Source: CAZFHZ01 sp964519015 (GTDB lineage: Bacteria > Blakebacterota > Blakebacteria > Blakebacterales > CAYUVJ01). Taken from it: a stretch of 36,900 nt of DNA. The DNA lies in the NCBI GenBank assembly GCA_964519015.1, contig CAZFHZ010000023.1, positions 1 through 36,900 of the forward strand. The letters run 5' to 3'. The first letter of the stretch is position 1. Each line of letters starts with the position of its first letter. The notes beneath the pieces were generated by a model that did no database searches, was not told the origin of the DNA, and saw only the letters and a list, made by a program, of their open reading frames with translations. The position numbers and the translations under genes are program-made. Shown in pieces: positions 1 through 6,779 of this stretch.

Positions 1-155
1 CGGGGGCTGGTGATCTCCACGGTCGCCTTGTCGGTCATGACCTCGACCATCGGCTGATCCTCCGCGATGGTCTGGCCTTCCTTGACCAGCCAGGTCGTGA
101 CCTCGCCCTCGGCGATGCCTTCCCCCAGGTCGGGGAGCTTGAACTCGAGCGCCAT
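1..155 (-). CDS. 2-oxo acid dehydrogenase E2 (dihydrolipoamide acyltransferase), N-terminal fragment
   Basis: Only the first 51 codons lie in the window; the gene continues beyond position 1. The visible part is the start of a lipoyl domain: LPDLGEGIAEGEV followed by the lipoylation loop VMTDKATVEI, whose Lys is the lipoate attachment site. The DKATVEI form is common in E2 of branched-chain-type complexes, but pyruvate-type E2 cannot be excluded. The ATG at 155 is preceded by a strong AAGGAGG at good spacing. It is the last visible gene of the lipA - E1 alpha - E1 beta - E2 operon, so the enzyme that makes the cofactor and the protein that carries it are co-transcribed. The identity as a lipoyl-domain E2 is secure; the substrate is inferred. 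Confidence 0.9.
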   Translation of the reverse strand, partial: MALEFKLPDLGEGIAEGEVTTWLVKEGQTIAEDQPMVEVMTDKATVEITSP

Positions 156-211
156 CCGTCGGCCTCCTTACGTCCCGGATCTCGGATTCGTCAGATGTCC
201 GGTTTGGACCA

Positions 212-1186
212 CTAGAAATCCATCACCTTCCGGATCGCGTTCCACACGCGGTAATCGTCGGGCATGTACAGCCCTTCCAGGCTGTAGGGGAAGGGTACGT
301 CGAAACCGGCCACCCGCACCACCGGGGCCTCCAGGTAGAGAAGCGCCCGCTCGGCCAGCAGGGCGGCGATCTCGCCGCCGAACCCGCCGGTCAGGGCAGC
401 CTCGTGTACGATCACGCAGCGGCCGGTCTTGGCCACGCTCCGCACGATGGACTCCTCGTCGAGCGGGGAGAGCGTGCGCAGATCGAGGACCTCGACCTGG
501 ATCCCCTCGCCGGCCGCCCGCTCGGCGGCCGCCTCGCCCACCGGGACCATCGCCCCCCAGGCCACCAGCGTCAGGTCGCTCCCTGCGCGGACCGTGCGGG
601 CCGGACCGAGCGGGACGGTCACATCCCCGTCAGGCACCTCCCCCTTCACCTTCCGGTAGATCGCCTTCGGTTCGAGGAAGAGGACCGGGTCAGGGTCGCG
701 GATCGCACTGATCAGCAGTCCGCGGGCGTCGGCCGGAGTGGAAGGCACGACCACCTTGATGCCTGCGGTGTGGACGAAGTAGCTCTCGATGCTCTGACTG
801 TGATAGTGGCCGCCGCGGATCCCGCCGCCGTACGGGGTCCGCACCACCATCGGCGCGGTGAACTGGGCACCCGACTTGTAGCGGAACTTGGCCACTTCGC
901 TGGTCAACTGGTCGAAGGCCGGCCAGATGAAATCGGCGAACTGGATCTCGGCCACCGGGATCAGGCCGTTGAGCGCGAACCCCAGGGCCAGACCGATGAT
1001 CCCCGACTCGTTGAGCGGAGTGTCCATCACCCGGTCGGTGCCGTGGATCCGCATGAGCCCCTCGGTGGCCCGGAAGACCCCTCCGTTCACACCGACGTCC
1101 TCGCCCAGCACAACGACCCGCTCATCCCGCTCCATCTCGTAGCGCAGCGCGTCGTTGACCGCCTGGATAAGGGTCATCACCGCCAT
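212..1186 (-). CDS. 2-oxo acid dehydrogenase E1 component, beta subunit
   Basis: A 324-residue protein matching the usual length of E1 beta subunits of heterotetrameric (alpha2beta2) pyruvate or branched-chain 2-oxo acid dehydrogenases. It opens with MTLIQAVNDALRYEMERD and VVLGEDVGVNGGVF, the transketolase-like pyrimidine-binding domain, and contains TPLNESGIIGLALGFAL and the C-terminal transketolase domain (QVEVLDLRTLSPLDEESI). The open frame extends upstream, but the ATG at 1186 (or the one at 1177) is preferred: upstream residues are low-complexity and overlap E1 alpha, and GGAGGGAGG lies just before it. It sits 46 nt downstream of E1 alpha and 56 nt upstream of E2. The alpha and beta subunits together bind thiamine diphosphate and decarboxylate the 2-oxo acid. 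Branched-chain versus pyruvate specificity is unresolved. Confidence 0.93.
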   Translation of the reverse strand: MAVMTLIQAVNDALRYEMERDERVVVLGEDVGVNGGVFRATEGLMRIHGTDRVMDTPLNESGIIGLALGFALNGLIPVAEIQFADFIWPAFDQLTSEVAKFRYKSGAQFTAPMVVRTPYGGGIRGGHYHSQSIESYFVHTAGIKVVVPSTPADARGLLISAIRDPDPVLFLEPKAIYRKVKGEVPDGDVTVPLGPARTVRAGSDLTLVAWGAMVPVGEAAAERAAGEGIQVEVLDLRTLSPLDEESIVRSVAKTGRCVIVHEAALTGGFGGEIAALLAERALLYLEAPVVRVAGFDVPFPYSLEGLYMPDDYRVWNAIRKVMDF

Positions 1187-1232
1187 GGGACCTTGCGACC
1201 TCCCTCCGGGGCCGTCCGGGATCTCCCCCGGA

Positions 1233-2357
1233 TCACAGGGGGAACTCCCCTTCGGAATGCCCCAGTTCCCCGAGCTGAAGCCGGCGGCGGTACTCCTCGA
1301 GCAAAAAGGACCGCTGCGCTTCGAGCTGCGGGGTCGGGACCGCGAAGACATCGTCGAACAGGCTGGAGACCGGGACCGGGGGCGCCGCTTCGGCGGCCGT
1401 GACGGCCGCGGCGATCTCCTCGCGGACCTCGGCCCAGAGCCGTTCTTCCTGAACATCGTCCCAGAGACCCCGGGCCTCCAGATAGCGGCGGAAGCGGAGG
1501 ATAGGGTCGCGCAGCCGCCAGCCGGCGACCTCTTTGGCGGAGCGGTAGCGGGTCGGGTCGTCGCTGGAAGAGTGGGGACCGACCCGGTAGGTGAGCGCTT
1601 CGATGAAGGTGGGGCCCTCCCCGCGCCGCGCCCGGGTCACCGCTTCACGGGTCACCTGGTAGACCGCCAGCACGTCGTTGCCGTCGACCCGCACCCCGGT
1701 CAGGCCGTAACCGTGCGCCTTGTCGACCAGGGTGGCGGCGGCGGTCTGCCGCTCCACCGGCAGGCTGATCGCCCAGCCGTTGTTCTGGCAGAAGAAGATG
1801 ACCGGCGCCCGGTAGACGCCGGCGAAGTTGAGCCCGGTGTGGAAGTCGTTGCTGCTGGTGGCGCCGTCGCCGAAGTAGGCCGCGGCCACCCGGTCCCCTC
1901 CCTGGATCCGCTCGGCCACCCCCCACCCCGCGGCGTGGATGATGTGCGTGCCGATCGGACTGGAGGGAGTCACGAAGTTGATGCCGCGATAGCCGTAGTG
2001 GTTGGGCATCTGCCGCCCCTTGTTCGGGTCGGCCTGGTTGCCGAAGAGCTGGCCGGCCAGGGCTTCCATGGGCATCCCGCGCACCAGGGCCACGGCGAGT
2101 TCGCGGTAGGCGGGGAAGATCCAGTCGCGATCGGAGAAGGCCAGGGCGCTGCCGACCTGGGCGGCTTCCTGACCAGTGGCGGGGGCGAAGAACCCGATCC
2201 GGCCCTGCCGTTGCAGGTTGAGCGCCCGTTCGTCGAAGGCCCGGGCGGTGACCAGCCAGCGGTGGATCTTCAGGACGGTCTCCTCGTCGAATCCCGGGTC
2301 GCGCGTCCTGACCGTGGTCCCGTCCTCTTTCAGCACTCCGATCGGCTTACGCGCCAT
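1233..2357 (-). CDS. 2-oxo acid dehydrogenase E1 component, alpha subunit
   Basis: A 374-residue thiamine-diphosphate enzyme subunit. The ThDP motif is seen as GDG at about residues 163-165 and NN at 192-193, the classic GDG-x(~26)-NN arrangement. RQGRIGFFAPATGQEAAQVG near the N-terminus and the loop HSSSDDPTRYR (the phosphorylation-loop region of E1 alpha) are typical of the family. The ATG at 2357 overlaps the 3' end of lipA by 11 nt, which implies translational coupling. With E1 beta it makes the decarboxylase core that reductively acylates lipoyl-E2. The N-terminal arrangement resembles branched-chain 2-oxo acid dehydrogenase, but bacterial pyruvate dehydrogenases of the split type look alike, so the substrate assignment is tentative. 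Confidence 0.93.
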   Translation of the reverse strand: MARKPIGVLKEDGTTVRTRDPGFDEETVLKIHRWLVTARAFDERALNLQRQGRIGFFAPATGQEAAQVGSALAFSDRDWIFPAYRELAVALVRGMPMEALAGQLFGNQADPNKGRQMPNHYGYRGINFVTPSSPIGTHIIHAAGWGVAERIQGGDRVAAAYFGDGATSSNDFHTGLNFAGVYRAPVIFFCQNNGWAISLPVERQTAAATLVDKAHGYGLTGVRVDGNDVLAVYQVTREAVTRARRGEGPTFIEALTYRVGPHSSSDDPTRYRSAKEVAGWRLRDPILRFRRYLEARGLWDDVQEERLWAEVREEIAAAVTAAEAAPPVPVSSLFDDVFAVPTPQLEAQRSFLLEEYRRRLQLGELGHSEGEFPL

Positions 2358-3297
2358 CCGGCCTCCCCTCCACGATGCTGCGGATGTAGAACTCGCCGGC
2401 GCGGTAGGAGGAGCGCACCAGCGGTCCGCTCGCTACGTAGCGGAACCCCTTCTCCAGCCCCATCTCCCGGTAGCGCGCGAAACGATCCGGGGTGACGAAC
2501 TCGACCACCGGGAGGTGTTTGGGACCGGGACGCAGGTACTGGCCGATGGTCAGGAAGTCGGTCCCGACCCCTCTCAGGTCGTCCATGGCCTCGGCCACTT
2601 CTTCCTCGCGCTCCCCCAGTCCGACCATCAGGCTCGACTTCGTGTACAGGGGCCGGGAACTCACGCCCGGGGCGAGGTGCTTGAGATCGGCCAGCACCTG
2701 GAGGGTCAGATCGTAGGAGGCGCGGGCGTCCCGCACCTGGCGGGTCAGCCGGCGGACCGTCTCCTGGTTCTGGGCGATTACCTCCGGTCCGGCCGCGATG
2801 AGTCCGGACAGGGCATCCCGGTCCCCGCCGAAATCGGGGATGAGGGTCTCCACCATGAGATCGGGCCGGCGACTCTTGACCGCCGCCACCGTCCGGGCGT
2901 AATGCCCCGCTCCGCCGTCCGGCAGGTCGTCCCGGTCCACGCTGGTGATCACCACGTACTTCAGATGGGCCAGGCGGGCCAGCGCCTCGGCCACTTTCTC
3001 CGGTTCCAGAGGATCGAGTCGGCCCTTCGGATCGCCGCTGGTGACGTTGCAGAAGCGGCAGCCCCGGGTGCACACCTCCCCCAGGATCATGATGGTGGCC
3101 GTCCCCTCTCCCCAACACTCCCCGACGTTGGGACAGGAGGCCTCCTCGCAGACCGTGTGGAGCTCGAGCCCTCTCAGCAGGTCCTTCAGCCCGGCGTACT
3201 TCTCACCACCCGGCGCTCGGACCTTGAGCCATTCCGGCTTCCGCTCTTTAGTATCCCGAGTCGGGATACTAGTATCCTTTGTAACAGGTGTTGGCAT
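2347..3297 (-). CDS. lipA: lipoyl synthase
   Basis: A 316-residue radical-SAM enzyme that inserts two sulfurs into protein-bound octanoyl groups to form lipoyl cofactor. The auxiliary-cluster cysteines are seen at about residues 50, 55 and 61 (C-x4-C-x5-C), the radical-SAM C-x3-C-x2-C at 76, 80 and 83 (GEVCTRGCRFC), and the C-terminal RSSY motif that ligates the auxiliary cluster. Homologues usually begin near KPEWLKVRAPGGEKY. Here about 20 extra residues precede it, encoded across a 23-bp palindrome. No in-frame ATG, GTG or TTG lies after the palindrome, so the ATG at 3297 is the supported start. It is the first gene of the dehydrogenase operon. A promoter-like element ends only 12 nt upstream, implying a very short leader. 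Confidence 0.95.
   Translation of the reverse strand: MPTPVTKDTSIPTRDTKERKPEWLKVRAPGGEKYAGLKDLLRGLELHTVCEEASCPNVGECWGEGTATIMILGEVCTRGCRFCNVTSGDPKGRLDPLEPEKVAEALARLAHLKYVVITSVDRDDLPDGGAGHYARTVAAVKSRRPDLMVETLIPDFGGDRDALSGLIAAGPEVIAQNQETVRRLTRQVRDARASYDLTLQVLADLKHLAPGVSSRPLYTKSSLMVGLGEREEEVAEAMDDLRGVGTDFLTIGQYLRPGPKHLPVVEFVTPDRFARYREMGLEKGFRYVASGPLVRSSYRAGEFYIRSIVEGRPDGA
3249..3271. repeat. 23-bp palindrome inside the 5' end of lipA (candidate operator)
   Basis: TAGTATCCCGA-G-TCGGGATACTA is a perfect inverted repeat with 11-bp arms and a one-base centre, followed by a further partial copy (AGTATCC, 3271-3277). It lies within lipA codons about 9-17 and roughly 40 nt downstream of the predicted transcription start. 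It could be a transcription-factor site or, in RNA, a ten-pair hairpin. Arms containing CCCGAC/GTCGGG resemble sites of Rrf2/IscR-type Fe-S regulators, which would suit a gene for an Fe-S enzyme. That link is inference only. Confidence 0.6.
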
Positions 3298-3309
3298 GGC
3301 AGGCCTCGC

Positions 3310-3338
3310 ACTATAAGTTTGACGTTCTGTTCGGGCAA
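3310..3338 (-). promoter_or_regulatory. predicted sigma70-type promoter of the lipA-dehydrogenase operon
   Basis: On the minus strand TTGCCC (3338-3333) is followed after 17 bp by TATAGT (3315-3310), a good match to the -35/-10 consensus with ideal spacing. The expected start is near 3303, giving only about six nucleotides before the lipA ATG, so a Shine-Dalgarno sequence would fall outside the transcript. Confidence 0.55.
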
Positions 3339-3395
3339 GACCCTCCACCTTTCCGGGGGGATACGCCCACCCTGTCGTCATCACCCGGAGGACGC

Positions 3396-4136
3396 ATGGC
3401 ACGTCAGCAGACCTTCACTAAAATCGCCCGCCCGGAACCGGAGAGTTGGGACCGCATTCGTGAGATGTTCGACGGCTGGGCCCAGCGGGGCTCGGCCGCC
3501 GGCATGCAGGAAAGGCACCTGCACCTGGGCCTGGCCATCATCGAGGAGATGCCCTGCCGCGACAACGACACCATCCTCGATCTCTCCTGCGGCGAGGGCT
3601 GGTTCTCGCGCTACCTGGCCAGCGAAGTGGTGCCCAAGGGGCTCGTCATCGGTTCGGACCTCTCGCCGACCATGATCGAGCGGGCCCAGAACGAATACGA
3701 GAACCCGAAGAACGTACGCTTCCAGGTCGCCACCGCGGAGCAGCTACCGCTCGAGGATGCCAGCGTCGACCATGTGGTGAACATCGAAGCCTTCTACTAC
3801 TTCCCCGACCAGGTCGCGGCCGGGCATGAGATCTTCCGGGTCCTCAAGCCGGGGGGCACCTTCTTCACGGCGATGAACTACTACCTGGAGAACCGCCACT
3901 CCCATCACTGGATGGACCTGATCGAGGTCCCCATGCACTGCAAGGGGGTCGAGCAGTACAACACGCTCTTCCGGGCCTGTGGCTTCATCGACGTCGGGGA
4001 TCAGCGCATCCGCGAGCACGGCGACGAGGAGGAGAAGCCGGACGGGAAGTGGATCCGGAACATGGAGCAGCTCCAGGGCTTCCGGCAGGAAGGGGCCCTG
4101 CTCATCTCCGGCCGCCGTCCTCCCGAAGAGAGCTGA
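3396..4136 (+). CDS. class I SAM-dependent methyltransferase
   Basis: A 246-residue protein with a complete class I methyltransferase core. Motif I is ILDLSCGEGWFSRYL, motif II is GLVIGSDLSPTMIERAQ with the acidic residue that contacts the SAM ribose, and post-II and III regions include VATAEQLPLEDASVDHVV and VLKPGGTFF, the UbiE/COQ5-like signature. The ATG at 3396 has GGAGG at ideal spacing; the open frame upstream overlaps the lipA promoter and is not used. It is transcribed divergently from lipA, with the two starts 98 bp apart, and is followed by a hairpin terminator. The methyl acceptor cannot be told from the sequence. No transmembrane or signal sequence is visible, so it should be cytoplasmic. 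Confidence 0.88.
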   Translation: MARQQTFTKIARPEPESWDRIREMFDGWAQRGSAAGMQERHLHLGLAIIEEMPCRDNDTILDLSCGEGWFSRYLASEVVPKGLVIGSDLSPTMIERAQNEYENPKNVRFQVATAEQLPLEDASVDHVVNIEAFYYFPDQVAAGHEIFRVLKPGGTFFTAMNYYLENRHSHHWMDLIEVPMHCKGVEQYNTLFRACGFIDVGDQRIREHGDEEEKPDGKWIRNMEQLQGFRQEGALLISGRRPPEES

Positions 4137-4187
4137 CCTCCGCCGCTGCGCCGGGCCGCCGGCCCGGAAGGCGGGCCACCCGGAGCG

Positions 4188-4216
4188 ACGCCCGGACACT
4201 ACCCGTGTCCGGGCGT
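4188..4216. terminator. bidirectional hairpin between the methyltransferase and gltS
   Basis: ACGCCCGGACAC and GTGTCCGGGCGT form a perfect 12-bp stem around the loop TACCC. It lies between two convergent genes (methyltransferase ending 4136, gltS ending 4283), the expected place for a shared terminator. No strong T-tract follows on either side. Confidence 0.7.
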
Positions 4217-4282
4217 TCGTGCTTCCAGGTCGTGAGCCCGATCCCCTGACCGTATGGCGGATTGGCCGGGGGCGGGAGGAGA

Positions 4283-5536
4283 TCAGCGCAGCAGGTCGAT
4301 GAATCCGGTGATGATCAGGGCGTTGGTGAAGTCGATGAAGAACGCGCCCACCAGCGGCACCACCAGGAAGGCCCGTGGAGCGGGACCGAACCGCTCGACC
4401 AGCGCCTCCATATTGGCCACCGCGTTGGGGGTGGCACCCAGCCCGAACCCGCAGTGCCCCCCGGCCATGACCGCGGCCTCGTAGTCCCGTCCCATCAGTT
4501 GATAGGTCACCAGCCAGGCGAAAGACCCCATCAGCATCACCTGGACCGCCAGGATGATCAGCATGGGCAGGGCCAGGTCGAACAGCTCCCACAGGCGCAG
4601 CGACATCAGGGCCATGGCCAGGAAGAGGTCGAGCGCGATGGTGCCCAGGTCGGCGGTGAGACGGGCATCGATCCGGGGATGGCGCAGGAGGTCGTCCCCG
4701 TTACGCAGCAGCGCCGCCACCAGCATCGCGCCGATGTAAGCCGGCAGGGTCACATAGTGGCCCAGCCAGCCGCTGACCAGGGAGCCCGCCCACATGGCGG
4801 CCAGGATCACGGTCAGGCCCTTCATCAGGGTGTAGGCGGAACGCTCCCCCCCCTCCAGCCCGAGCAGGGCCGGTCCGGTCACCGTAACCGATGGGCCTGC
4901 CGGGCCCGTGTCGGGCGCCGGTTCCGCCGACGGAACACTCGTCCCCTCCGGTCCCTCCCCGGCCTTTCCCCGCAGCCGTTCGATCAACCTCGTCCCGACC
5001 GGCCCTCCCAGCAGCCCGCCGCAGACCAGCCCGAAGGTGGCTGCGGCCATGGCCAGGGTGAACGCCCCGGTGAAGCCGTAATGGTCCTCCAGCAGCCGGC
5101 CGAAGGCCGCCCCGGTGCCATGCCCGCCGGTCATGGTGATCGAGCCGCTGATCAGCCCCAGCAGGGGATCCACCCGCAGCAGGTGGGCCAGCCCGATCCC
5201 GACTCCGTTCTGGATCACCGCCAGGGTCGAGGCCAGCAGCAGGAAGAGGAGCATCTGGGGTCCACCGACCTGGAGCAGCCGGCGGCTGGCCCCCAGTCCG
5301 ATACTGGTGAAGAAGGCGATCATCAAGGGGGTCTGGAGGGCGGTGTCGAACTCCAGCTGCAGCAGGCCGCCGTTACGCAGGAGCGTCACCAGGGCGGCGA
5401 AGAGGAAGCCCCCCACCACCGGGGCCGGGATGTTGTACCGGGCGAGCGGCCGGATCCAGCGGCGGATCCGATAGCCCGACATGAGCACCAGGGCGGCCAG
5501 CGCCAGGGTGCTGATCATGTCCAGCCGGACGCTCAC
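4283..5536 (-). CDS. gltS: sodium/glutamate symporter
   Basis: A 417-residue polytopic inner-membrane protein of the GltS (ESS) family, which imports L-glutamate with Na+. The two re-entrant-loop signatures are clear: SITMTGGHGTGAAFG in the first half and GHCGFGLGATPNAVANM in the second. LFLAMALMSLRLWEL and the C-terminal VVPLVGAFFIDFTNAL also match E. coli GltS closely in order and length. The start is a GTG at 5536; an ATG six codons later is possible, and neither has a strong ribosome-binding site. The gene lies 51 nt downstream of the bTHX gene on the same strand and could share its promoter. A loop of about 45 Pro/Gly-rich residues separates the two halves of the transporter. Confidence 0.95.
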   Translation of the reverse strand: MSVRLDMISTLALAALVLMSGYRIRRWIRPLARYNIPAPVVGGFLFAALVTLLRNGGLLQLEFDTALQTPLMIAFFTSIGLGASRRLLQVGGPQMLLFLLLASTLAVIQNGVGIGLAHLLRVDPLLGLISGSITMTGGHGTGAAFGRLLEDHYGFTGAFTLAMAAATFGLVCGGLLGGPVGTRLIERLRGKAGEGPEGTSVPSAEPAPDTGPAGPSVTVTGPALLGLEGGERSAYTLMKGLTVILAAMWAGSLVSGWLGHYVTLPAYIGAMLVAALLRNGDDLLRHPRIDARLTADLGTIALDLFLAMALMSLRLWELFDLALPMLIILAVQVMLMGSFAWLVTYQLMGRDYEAAVMAGGHCGFGLGATPNAVANMEALVERFGPAPRAFLVVPLVGAFFIDFTNALIITGFIDLLR

Positions 5537-5587
5537 CGTCCGAGCCGGTCCCGCGTTGTGCGATCCGGGGCCAGAGGAATCCGGTTC

Positions 5588-5704
5588 CTAACGGTCGGAT
5601 TTCGTCTCGGGAGGGGCCTTCTTCTTCGGCTTGTGCACGCGGGTCTTGCCGTAACTGCCGCGGTAGATCTTCCCGCGGCCTGAGCGCTTATCACCCTTGC
5701 CCAT
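5588..5704 (-). CDS. thx: 30S ribosomal protein bTHX
   Basis: A 38-residue, strongly basic peptide starting MGKGDKRSGRGKIYRGSYGK, a clear match to Thermus-type THX (MGKGDxRxxRGKIxRGxYGK). In Thermus this peptide sits in the head of the small subunit and stabilises 16S rRNA. The ATG at 5704 is preceded by GGGAGG at good spacing. The reading frame extends upstream without support. The 12 or so residues after the conserved core (HKPKKKAPPETKSDR) form a Lys-rich tail. The gene is small enough to be missed by many gene callers. Confidence 0.92.
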   Translation of the reverse strand: MGKGDKRSGRGKIYRGSYGKTRVHKPKKKAPPETKSDR

Positions 5705-5759
5705 CGCTGCCTCCCACCGGCGGCCCTCACCGCCGACCCGGTCGACGAAGTGATCCTCT

Positions 5760-5787
5760 CCCGTCCGACCCGAGCGGTCGGGACGGG
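5760..5787 (-). promoter_or_regulatory. stem-loop in the bTHX mRNA leader
   Basis: CCCGTCCGACC (5760-5770) and GGTCGGGACGGG (5776-5787) pair over 11-12 positions with one bulge and a five-base loop, just downstream of the predicted transcription start of the ribosomal-protein gene. It could be a regulatory leader structure; no ligand or partner can be named. Confidence 0.35.
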
Positions 5788-5794
5788 ATGGCGC

Positions 5795-5822
5795 AATATA
5801 TGGAATGCCACCCACCGGTCAC
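5795..5822 (-). promoter_or_regulatory. predicted promoter of the bTHX (and gltS) transcript
   Basis: On the minus strand GTGACC (5822-5817) is followed after 16 bp by TATATT (5800-5795), matching 4/6 and 5/6 consensus bases. The expected start is about 84 nt before the bTHX ATG, leaving room for the leader hairpin. Confidence 0.4.
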
Positions 5823-5899
5823 ATTCCCTTCAGCCCCGTGTGGCCGTCCGGATAGCGTCGGCGGGAGTCAGACCGGGACGCAGCCGACGGCAGTACTGC

Positions 5900-5928
5900 T
5901 TGACATCATGATGTTATGATGTCATGAT
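5900..5928 (+). promoter_or_regulatory. promoter and overlapping palindromic operator of the toxin-antitoxin pair
   Basis: TTGACA (5900-5905) and CATGAT (5923-5928) are spaced by 17 bp. The spacer holds the perfect inverted repeat TGACATCAT-GATGTT-ATGATGTCA (5901-5924). RHH antitoxins bind such repeats to repress their own operon, and the site spans the spacer and touches both hexamers. The predicted transcription start coincides with the A of the antitoxin ATG (5935), and no Shine-Dalgarno sequence is present, so a leaderless mRNA is likely. Confidence 0.6.
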
Positions 5929-5934
5929 GCCGAC

Positions 5935-6174
5935 ATGCCAGAGACTCCGGAATCGAAGCGAACCACGATCTACCTCGATGCCGAGACGCACCGGGCCCTC
6001 AAACTGAAGGCCATCGTGGCGGAGAAGAGCATCTCGTATCTGATCAATGAGGCCGTCCGTCGTACCCTGTCCGAAGATGCCGAAGACCTGGCCGCCTTCG
6101 AGGATCGGGCGAAGGAGCCGGCCCTCGATTTCGAGGAGGTGGTCAAGGACCTGAGGCGGCGTGGCCGGATATAG
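5935..6174 (+). CDS. ribbon-helix-helix antitoxin of a type II toxin-antitoxin pair
   Basis: A 79-residue protein. Residues 9-46 (KRTTIYLDAETHRALKLK, then the helix with SISYLINEAVRRTL) form a ribbon-helix-helix DNA-binding domain: one beta strand and two helices. The acidic C-terminal half (EDAEDLAAFEDRAKEPALDF) is the usual toxin-binding tail. It precedes a RelE/ParE-type toxin whose start overlaps it by 14 nt, the classical antitoxin-first order. The ATG at 5935 is the only in-frame start after the operator; other ATGs just upstream are out of frame. It should dimerise, neutralise the toxin and repress its own promoter. Confidence 0.87.
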   Translation: MPETPESKRTTIYLDAETHRALKLKAIVAEKSISYLINEAVRRTLSEDAEDLAAFEDRAKEPALDFEEVVKDLRRRGRI

Positions 6175-6424
6175 GGTTCTGATCCTCCGCCCGGCCCTCA
6201 CCGAACTCGAGGCGGTCGATCGGAAGAAAGACCGTCAGCGGATCGTCCGGCGCATCGCCGCCCTGTCCGACGACCCGCGTCCCCGCGGCTGCGAGAAGCT
6301 GTCCGGCAGCCGGGACCGTTATCGGATCCGGCAGGGGGAATTCCGCATCGTCTACGCCATCGACGACGCCCAGGCCACCGTGACGGTCGTCCGGATCGGT
6401 CACCGCCGGGACGTCTATCGCTGA
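6161..6424 (+). CDS. RelE/ParE-family toxin
   Basis: An 87-residue basic protein beginning at a GTG inside the last codons of the antitoxin. The pattern YRVLILRPALTEL, the central helices with RIAALSDDPRP, the KLSGSRDRYRIRQGEFRIVY block and the final strand with RIGHRRDVYR is the RelE/ParE fold. In this superfamily the protein is either a ribosome-dependent mRNA endonuclease or a gyrase poison. The RIRQGEFRIVYAI core and the terminal Arg/His/Arg residues favour the RelE type, but the activity is not proven. The gene ends 12 nt from the convergent alkyltransferase-like gene. The 14-nt overlap with the antitoxin couples their translation. Confidence 0.87.
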   Translation: MAGYRVLILRPALTELEAVDRKKDRQRIVRRIAALSDDPRPRGCEKLSGSRDRYRIRQGEFRIVYAIDDAQATVTVVRIGHRRDVYR

Positions 6425-6436
6425 GCGGGTCAACGG

Positions 6437-6772
6437 TCAGGCATTGCGGGGGCGCCAGCGCCAGCGGGTCAGGTCGAGGCGACCGTCCGGTCGGAAGACC
6501 ACCCCTTCCGACTCGAGCCGCCGGCGTTGGAGCATTCCCCCGTCCGGTCCCGAGCGCAGGCTGATCCCCCCCCGGGCGTTGACCACCCGATGCCAGGGCA
6601 CTCCCGAGGCGGCCGGGAGCGCATGCAGGGCGTAGCCGACCAGGCGGGCCTGGCCGCCCAACCCGGCCAGCCGGGCGATCTGCCCGTAGGTCGCCACCCG
6701 CCCCCGCGGGATGCGGCGGACGAGGGCATAGATGCGTTCGTACGTATCGCCGTGGCCCGACGGAAGGGACAT
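6437..6772 (-). CDS. alkyltransferase-like protein (MGMT family, Trp in place of the catalytic Cys)
   Basis: A 111-residue protein with only the DNA-binding C-terminal domain of O6-methylguanine-DNA methyltransferase. RIPRGRVATYGQIARLAG and VGYALHALP are family motifs. The active-site motif reads VPWHRVVN where true alkyltransferases have PCHRV, so the acceptor Cys is replaced by Trp. That is the hallmark of alkyltransferase-like (ATL) proteins, which bind O6-alkylguanine and pass it to nucleotide-excision repair without removing the alkyl group. It starts 7 nt after the stop of the ABC permease, so it probably shares that operon. The upstream ribosome-binding site is weak. Confidence 0.9.
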   Translation of the reverse strand: MSLPSGHGDTYERIYALVRRIPRGRVATYGQIARLAGLGGQARLVGYALHALPAASGVPWHRVVNARGGISLRSGPDGGMLQRRRLESEGVVFRPDGRLDLTRWRWRPRNA

Positions 6773-6779
6773 GGACAGC

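Noticed and set aside
1155..2495. Long open frame on the plus strand across E1 alpha
   Set aside because: It is antisense to a well-supported gene. The protein is Gly/Pro/Arg-rich without motifs and reflects high-GC codon structure.
4262..5683. Long plus-strand open frame antisense to gltS and bTHX
   Set aside because: The predicted chain is Gln/His/Gly-rich low complexity with no recognisable domain, and gltS is certain.
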